From Rhodobacteraceae bacterium M385 (GTDB lineage: Bacteria > Pseudomonadota > Alphaproteobacteria > Rhodobacterales > Rhodobacteraceae), in the NCBI GenBank assembly GCA_025141835.1, contig CP081102.1:2480001-2544000 (forward strand): a stretch of 64,000 bases of DNA, written 5' to 3'. Of this stretch, positions 59,203 through 64,000 are shown in pieces. Position numbers and translations under genes: made by a program. Below the pieces are notes generated by a model. The model saw nothing but the letters and a program-made list of their open reading frames with translations. It was not told the origin of the DNA and searched no databases. Each line of letters opens with the position of its first letter. Position 1 is the stretch's first letter.

Positions 59203-61614
59203 ATGAAAACCCATGCTCAAGCAGTCGTCATCGGCGGCGGCGTCGTCGGATGTTCAATCCTCTACCACCTTGCCAAAGCGGGGTGGACCGATGTCGTCCT
59301 TCTGGAACGCGACGAGCTGACGTCGGGGTCAACCTGGCACGCAGCCGCAAACATTCATGGGCTGCACGACAGCACCAACATCTCTCGCCTCCAGCACTAC
59401 ACCATGAACCTTTACAAGGAGTTAGAGGAAGAGACAGGCCAATCCTGCGGTGTCTTTCAACCCGGCTCCCTCTACCTTGCGCAGACCCAAGACCGGGAAC
59501 ATCAACTGCGCCTGCAAGAGGCCAAAGCGCGGCGTTACGGCATGAATTTTCACGAGGTCAGCCGCGATGAGGCCGAGCGCCTACACCCTCTTGTCGATTA
59601 TGACGGCATCCGGTGCATCATGTTTGAACCCGACGGCGGCAACGTGGACCCCTCGGGCGTGACCAATGCCTACGCCCTTGGCGCACGGCAACGGGGCGCC
59701 GAAATCATCCGTTTTTGTCCCGTCACCGGCACCGAACCGCAACCCGATGGCACATGGATCGTCCGCACCAAAAAGGGAGATATTCGCACCCCTTGGGTGG
59801 TTAACGCAGCCGGACTTTGGGCCCGTGAGGTAGCCGCGATGGCGGGCGTAGATCTGCCCCTGATCCCGACCGAACACCAGTATTTCGTGACCGAAACCAT
59901 CGCCGATATCGCCGCACTGGACCGTCGCCTTCCCTCCGTCGCCGACCGCGACGGGGAATATTACCTCCGCCAAGAGGGGCAAGGCCTGCTGGTTGGTGCT
60001 TACGAGAAAGACATGCGTTTCTGGGCCGAAGATGGCACGCCCCAAGGCTTTGGCCACGAACTGTTCGCCGACGATCTGGACCGGATTGAACCTAACATGA
60101 TGCGCGCCATCGACCGTGTTCCCGCCGTCGGCATGGCCGGGATCAAACGGGTGATTAACGGCCCGATGATCTGGTCGCCTGATGCCAGCGCTCTGTTCGG
60201 GCCGGTGCCCGAACTCACCGGCTATTTCTGTTGTTGCGGTATCATTCCGGGCTTCTCGCAAAACGGCGGATTGGGGCGATTGGCGGCCGAATGGATGGTC
60301 GAGGGCGAGCCGTCGCTAGACCTATTCGGCTGGGATCTGGCGCGCTACGGCCATTGGGCGGGCAAGGATTTCACCAAGGCGCGGGTGGAGGACCAATACG
60401 CCAACCGCTTCAAAATCCACTTTCCGGGCGAAGAACGCGCTGCCGGACGGCCCGTCCGAAAGCGTCCGGTTCACGACATGCAGCAAAGACTTGGCGCTAA
60501 GTTTGGCTTGAATTACGGCTGGGAACACCCCGCATTCTTTGATAAATCCGTTGAAGACAGCGCGGGTTACGCGCGCCAGCCCTGGTGGGATGCCGAGGGG
60601 CGCGAGGCCCTGATGCTACGTGAATATGTGGGCGTCATCGACATCTCCAACTTCGCCAAATATCGCGTATCGGGGCCGGGTGCAGAGGATTGGCTGAACG
60701 CGCTTTTCCCCAATAAAATGCCCCGCGTTGTCGGTCGGTCCTGCCTGACGCCGCTAATCGGTAAGCGCGGCGGCGTGGCGGGGGATTTCACCGTGACGAA
60801 ACTGGCGGAGGACACGTTCTGGGTGCTCGGTGGGGGTGCGGCGGAACGCTATCACTTGCGGTACTTTAACCAAATTCCCCTACCCCAAGACACCACGTTC
60901 GAAAGCCTGACCGAAGCCACCTGCGGCTTCAACGTCGCCGGACCTAGCGCGCGTAAGCTATTGGGAAGGCTCACCAATGCAGACCTAACTAACGACGCAT
61001 TCCCGTTTTTCCGCTCTGCCACGATCACCGTCGCCGGCGTGGAATGTGTGGCGATCCGCGTGTCGTTCACTGGCGATCTCGGGTGGGAATTGCACTGCGC
61101 CGAGGCGGACCAAATCACCCTTTACACCGCCCTTCTGGACGCCGCCGCCGATATGGGCGCAGGCCCCGTGGGCAGCCGCGCCCTGATGTCACTGCGGTTG
61201 GAAAAGGGCTATGGATCATGGGGCCGCGACTACTCCCCCGAATACTGGCCGCAGGAATCCGGTCTTGATGGCCTCATCAAAGGTGACAAAGATTTTCTGA
61301 ACAAAGACAGCTGGTTGAAGATCGCCGCCCATGCCCCGCGTGAGACTATGCACCTGCTCTCGATCGAGGCGACCACCGCCGATGCCTCGGGTGCCGAGCC
61401 CGTGTTTTTGCCCGATGGGACCCCCATTGGACAGGTCTCTTCGGGTGGGTATGGCTATAGCGTCGGGCAATCCTTGGCGCTGGCCTACCTCAAAACCGGA
61501 AGCGTCGAGGCCGGGGACACGGTGCATGTTGCCATCCTCGGCCAGCCCCACAAAGCCCGTGTCTTGGCGGAGCCGCCCTTCGATCCCTTGGGCCAGCGCC
61601 TGCGCGACGCTTAA
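59203..61614 (+). CDS. Dimethylglycine/sarcosine dehydrogenase-like FAD oxidoreductase with GcvT domain
   Basis: 803-residue two-part enzyme. The N-terminal DAO domain has the FAD motif VVIGGGVVGCSILYHLAKAG and the SGSTWHAAA segment, where the His in TWHAA is the covalent FAD site in dimethylglycine and sarcosine dehydrogenases. From about residue 420 come the FAO_M and GcvT folate-binding domains (GCGFNVAGPSARKLL-like, VSFTGDLGWELHC, EKGYGSWGRDYSPE), which pass the removed one-carbon unit to tetrahydrofolate. ATG 59203 follows GGGAGAG. The exact N-methyl substrate is not visible. Confidence 0.92.
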   Translation: MKTHAQAVVIGGGVVGCSILYHLAKAGWTDVVLLERDELTSGSTWHAAANIHGLHDSTNISRLQHYTMNLYKELEEETGQSCGVFQPGSLYLAQTQDREHQLRLQEAKARRYGMNFHEVSRDEAERLHPLVDYDGIRCIMFEPDGGNVDPSGVTNAYALGARQRGAEIIRFCPVTGTEPQPDGTWIVRTKKGDIRTPWVVNAAGLWAREVAAMAGVDLPLIPTEHQYFVTETIADIAALDRRLPSVADRDGEYYLRQEGQGLLVGAYEKDMRFWAEDGTPQGFGHELFADDLDRIEPNMMRAIDRVPAVGMAGIKRVINGPMIWSPDASALFGPVPELTGYFCCCGIIPGFSQNGGLGRLAAEWMVEGEPSLDLFGWDLARYGHWAGKDFTKARVEDQYANRFKIHFPGEERAAGRPVRKRPVHDMQQRLGAKFGLNYGWEHPAFFDKSVEDSAGYARQPWWDAEGREALMLREYVGVIDISNFAKYRVSGPGAEDWLNALFPNKMPRVVGRSCLTPLIGKRGGVAGDFTVTKLAEDTFWVLGGGAAERYHLRYFNQIPLPQDTTFESLTEATCGFNVAGPSARKLLGRLTNADLTNDAFPFFRSATITVAGVECVAIRVSFTGDLGWELHCAEADQITLYTALLDAAADMGAGPVGSRALMSLRLEKGYGSWGRDYSPEYWPQESGLDGLIKGDKDFLNKDSWLKIAAHAPRETMHLLSIEATTADASGAEPVFLPDGTPIGQVSSGGYGYSVGQSLALAYLKTGSVEAGDTVHVAILGQPHKARVLAEPPFDPLGQRLRDA

Positions 61615-61707
61615 AAGGTTAACGCTCTCCCGAGTAACCCCGTGACGCGCCGCCCCTTTTCGCCCTATACTGACGGAAAATAACCAGCCGAGCAGCGGGA
61701 CACTTCC

Positions 61708-62703
61708 ATGGCGCGTAACGCGACCCCTTTCAACGTGATGATCGTTGGCCAAAATGGCCGCCTACAGTATGAAGCCGTGCTTTTTGCGGCGTCCTTTCGG
61801 GCCGCGAACCCCGATTTTCCCGGCAAGCTTCTCGTCGCCGAACCCCAACCCGGCCCTCGGTGGTCCAAAGATCCGCGCATGGGCGACAACGCCGTTCGCA
61901 ATGCTTTAGCCGAGCTTGGCGCAGAGATTATTCCGTTCGAGAACAATCATTTCGGCGAAGCCTATCCCTATGGCAACAAGATTGAGGCGCTTAAGGCTCT
62001 GCCCAAGGGTGAGCCTTTCGTTTTCTTTGACACCGATACGTTGATCTTGGGCGATCTGACCGACGTGCCCTTCGATTTCTCCAAACCCACCGCCTCGCGC
62101 CGGGTTGAGGGGACTTGGCCCCAAATCGAGCTTTATGGCCCCGGCTATACGCAAACGTGGAAATCGCTTTATGACATGTTCGGGCTGGATTTCGCCTCCT
62201 CCCTCGACACGTCGCACCCCGATGAGTATTGGCGCCGCTACCTCTACTTCAACGCGGGGTTCTTCTACTATAAGTGCCCCCATGAATTTGGCGACCGCTT
62301 CACCGAATACGCCACCCAAATCCGCCATAACGCTCCCGCCGAACTGGTCTGTCAGACCCTCGATCCATGGCTCGACCAAGTGGCTCTGCCCCTCGTGATC
62401 CACTCCTTCGGCGGTGGCCGCGACGCCTTGGAACCCGGCTGGCTCGACGGAAAAACCTCCTGCCATTACAGGGTGTTGCCCCTTCTTTATGCCCGCGAAA
62501 GCCAGAAAGTGGTGGACACGTTAGAGGAAGTGGCAGCCCCCAATAAAATCAAAAAGGTGCTCAAGACCTACGAGCCGATGCGCCGGATGATTTTCCAAGG
62601 CAAAGGGGCGAAAGCGCGGGCATTGTTTGATCGGGCCAACCTTCCCCGGCGGGAACAGCAGATCAGAAACACCCTCAAGCGTGAAAAGCTTTGGCTGCGA
62701 TAA
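61708..62703 (+). CDS. Glycosyltransferase-like protein, unknown
   Basis: 331-residue soluble protein. An N-terminal Rossmann-like strand (FNVMIVGQNGRLQYEAVLFAASF) and a FVFFDTDTLIL segment near residue 110 resemble the D-x-D metal site of GT-A glycosyltransferases. Further motifs are YLYFNAGFFYYK (typical placement of the acceptor/His-Asn strand) and DPWLDQVALPLVIHSFGG. No signal peptide is seen. Family cannot be named with certainty; a sugar-nucleotide-dependent transferase is the best guess. It stands alone between the flavoprotein and clpX. Confidence 0.75.
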   Translation: MARNATPFNVMIVGQNGRLQYEAVLFAASFRAANPDFPGKLLVAEPQPGPRWSKDPRMGDNAVRNALAELGAEIIPFENNHFGEAYPYGNKIEALKALPKGEPFVFFDTDTLILGDLTDVPFDFSKPTASRRVEGTWPQIELYGPGYTQTWKSLYDMFGLDFASSLDTSHPDEYWRRYLYFNAGFFYYKCPHEFGDRFTEYATQIRHNAPAELVCQTLDPWLDQVALPLVIHSFGGGRDALEPGWLDGKTSCHYRVLPLLYARESQKVVDTLEEVAAPNKIKKVLKTYEPMRRMIFQGKGAKARALFDRANLPRREQQIRNTLKREKLWLR

Positions 62704-62759
62704 CCTAACCGCTGGGCCCTCAATCCGGGCTCAGCTCTCCTCACACGCCATAAAAGAAA

Positions 62760-62782
62760 CCCCCGCCCAAATTGGGCGGGGG
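62760..62782 (-). terminator. Terminator of clpX (convergent region)
   Basis: 9-bp stem CCCCCGCCC/GGGCGGGGG with AAATT loop. On the minus strand it is followed by TTTCTTTTAT, so it is the clpX terminator. It may also stop plus-strand reads from the glycosyltransferase-like gene. Confidence 0.85.
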
Positions 62783-62807
62783 CAATTCTTAAGAAATGTC
62801 TTTGGGA

Positions 62808-64000
62808 TCAGCTCGCCGAGGCGGGCTCTTCCTTGGAGCGTTCCGCGTAGATCATCAAAGGCTGCGTGTCCGAGGTCACCGCTTCTTCGTTTACCACAAC
62901 CTCTTCAACCCCTTCGGAACCGGGCATCTCGAACATGGTTTCCAGCAGGATATCCTCCATGATCGACCGCAGGCCCCGCGCGCCGGTTTTGCGAGCGATT
63001 GCGCGTTTGGCGATCGCGCTCATGGCGTCATCGGTGAAAGTCAGCTTCACATCTTCCAGCTCGAACAGGCGCTGATACTGTTTTACCAGTGCGTTTTTCG
63101 GACCGGTCAGGATCGTAACCAGGGCGTCCTCGTCCAGGTCTTCCAGCGTCGCAATGACGGGCAGACGACCCACAAATTCAGGGATCAAACCGAATTTCAG
63201 CAGATCTTCAGGCTCCAGATCTTTGAAGTATTCACCCACGGATTTTGCTTCAGGGTCACGCACATCGGCTCCAAAGCCCATGGCAGAGCCCTTACCGCGC
63301 TGCGCGATAATCTTGTCGAGCCCGGCAAATGCGCCACCACAGATGAACAGGATGTTCGTCGTGTCCACTTGCAGGAATTCCTGCTGCGGATGCTTGCGAC
63401 CACCTTGCGGCGGCACGGATGCGACGGTGCCTTCCATGATCTTCAGAAGCGCCTGCTGCACCCCTTCGCCCGACACGTCGCGGGTGATGGAGGGGTTGTC
63501 GGACTTGCGCGTAATTTTATCGACTTCGTCAATATAAACGATGCCGCGTTGCGCACGCTCCACGTTATATTCTGAGGCCTGCAAGAGCTTGAGGATGATA
63601 TTCTCCACATCCTCGCCCACGTAGCCCGCCTCAGTCAGGGTAGTGGCGTCGGCCATGGTGAACGGCACATCCAGAATCCGCGCCAGCGTTTGTGCCAACA
63701 GCGTCTTGCCGCACCCCGTGGGGCCGATCAGCATGATGTTAGATTTCGCCAATTCGATATCGGATTTATCCGTATGATTCAGACGCTTGTAGTGGTTATG
63801 CACAGCCACCGAGAGCACCCGCTTGGCATGAGCCTGACCGATCACATAATCGTCCAGAACGCCGCAAATCTCTTTCGGGGACGGTACGCCATCGTCGCTT
63901 TTCAGCCCGGCGCTTTTGGTCTCTTCTCGGATGATGTCCATGCACAGTTCGACGCATTCATCGCAGATGAATACAGTCGGGCCCGCAATCAACTTGCGAA
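62808..64000 (-). CDS. clpX: ATP-dependent Clp protease ATP-binding subunit ClpX (partial, N-terminus outside window)
   Basis: AAA+ unfoldase that delivers substrates to ClpP. About 397 codons are visible. The second half of the N-terminal zinc-binding domain is present (FICDECVELC); the first Cys pair lies beyond base 64000. Walker A is LIGPTGCGKTLLAQTLA, Walker B VYIDEVDK, and the pore loop GYVGEDVEN is intact. The C-terminal domain ends EEVVVNEEAVTSDTQPLM. A TTG near 63992 is an internal Leu codon (RKLIAGPTVF), not a start. clpP would be expected upstream, outside the window. Confidence 0.97.
   Translation of the reverse strand, partial: RKLIAGPTVFICDECVELCMDIIREETKSAGLKSDDGVPSPKEICGVLDDYVIGQAHAKRVLSVAVHNHYKRLNHTDKSDIELAKSNIMLIGPTGCGKTLLAQTLARILDVPFTMADATTLTEAGYVGEDVENIILKLLQASEYNVERAQRGIVYIDEVDKITRKSDNPSITRDVSGEGVQQALLKIMEGTVASVPPQGGRKHPQQEFLQVDTTNILFICGGAFAGLDKIIAQRGKGSAMGFGADVRDPEAKSVGEYFKDLEPEDLLKFGLIPEFVGRLPVIATLEDLDEDALVTILTGPKNALVKQYQRLFELEDVKLTFTDDAMSAIAKRAIARKTGARGLRSIMEDILLETMFEMPGSEGVEEVVVNEEAVTSDTQPLMIYAERSKEEPASAS

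Noticed and set aside
63990..63992. TTG as a start codon for clpX
   Set aside because: It encodes the Leu of the conserved RKLIAGPTVF segment; the preceding codons also match ClpX, so the gene continues past the window edge.

Overview
The window is one contiguous piece of a GC-rich alphaproteobacterial chromosome, almost certainly from the Rhodobacteraceae (Roseobacter/Rhodobacter lineage). The evidence is the complete division and cell-wall (dcw) cluster with two DUF2484 genes between murC and murB, a DUF1127 gene followed by an array of CCTCCC-loop RNA hairpins (the CcsR or 'cuckoo' RNA arrangement known from Rhodobacter sphaeroides), and a GTTC-N7-GTTC LexA box ahead of uvrD. No rRNA operon, insertion sequence, prophage or CRISPR array was seen. 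Both edges cut genes: ftsZ (C-terminus) on the left and clpX (N-terminus) on the right.

Layout. 1-20757, all on the minus strand, is the dcw cluster read from mraZ: mraZ-rsmH-ftsL-ftsI-murE-murF-mraY-(102-aa unknown)-murD-ftsW-murG-murC-(four or five small membrane genes)-murB-ddl-ftsQ-ftsA-ftsZ. Many neighbours overlap by 4 bp (ATGA). 20758-21392 is a 635-bp gene-free control region with a 14-bp perfect hairpin in the mraZ leader, two DnaA-box-like sites, GANTC sites and the mrp terminator. 21393-23715 holds mrp and an MFS transporter (minus). 23903-24482 holds the DUF1127 gene and a run of nine CCTCCC-loop hairpins ending in an intrinsic terminator. 24500-30525 carries lrp, lysE, a secreted protein, SOS-controlled uvrD, an FMN alpha-hydroxy-acid dehydrogenase and a small nuclease-like protein.

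30809-36369 carries pyruvate carboxylase, a metallophosphoesterase and a secreted protein. 36547-41579 has tRNA-Gly and the his genes hisB, hisH, hisA, hisF, hisE, interspersed with a lipoprotein, a DUF2147 protein and a membrane protein. 41684-43659 has a CoA-binding protein, a zinc-ribbon protein, rlmB and tRNA-Tyr. 43781-48672 is an RND efflux operon with its MarR/GbsR-type regulator.

49649-56633 is a urate-to-glyoxylate purine catabolic island: NCS2 transporter, allA, allE and a puuE-uraD fusion on minus; hiuH and puuD on plus; and a LysR regulator between them. Together they import urate and convert it via 5-hydroxyisourate, OHCU, allantoin and allantoate towards ureidoglycolate and glyoxylate plus urea. 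The allantoate-hydrolysing enzyme is not in the window. It is followed by pxpABC (5-oxoproline hydrolysis), a dimethylglycine/sarcosine dehydrogenase-like flavoprotein and a glycosyltransferase-like protein, so 49-62 kb reads as a nitrogen-scavenging region. clpX closes the window.

The most notable object is the DUF1127 plus hairpin array at 23903-24482. The loops follow an alternating pattern that resolves into four two-hairpin RNAs plus one extra small hairpin.
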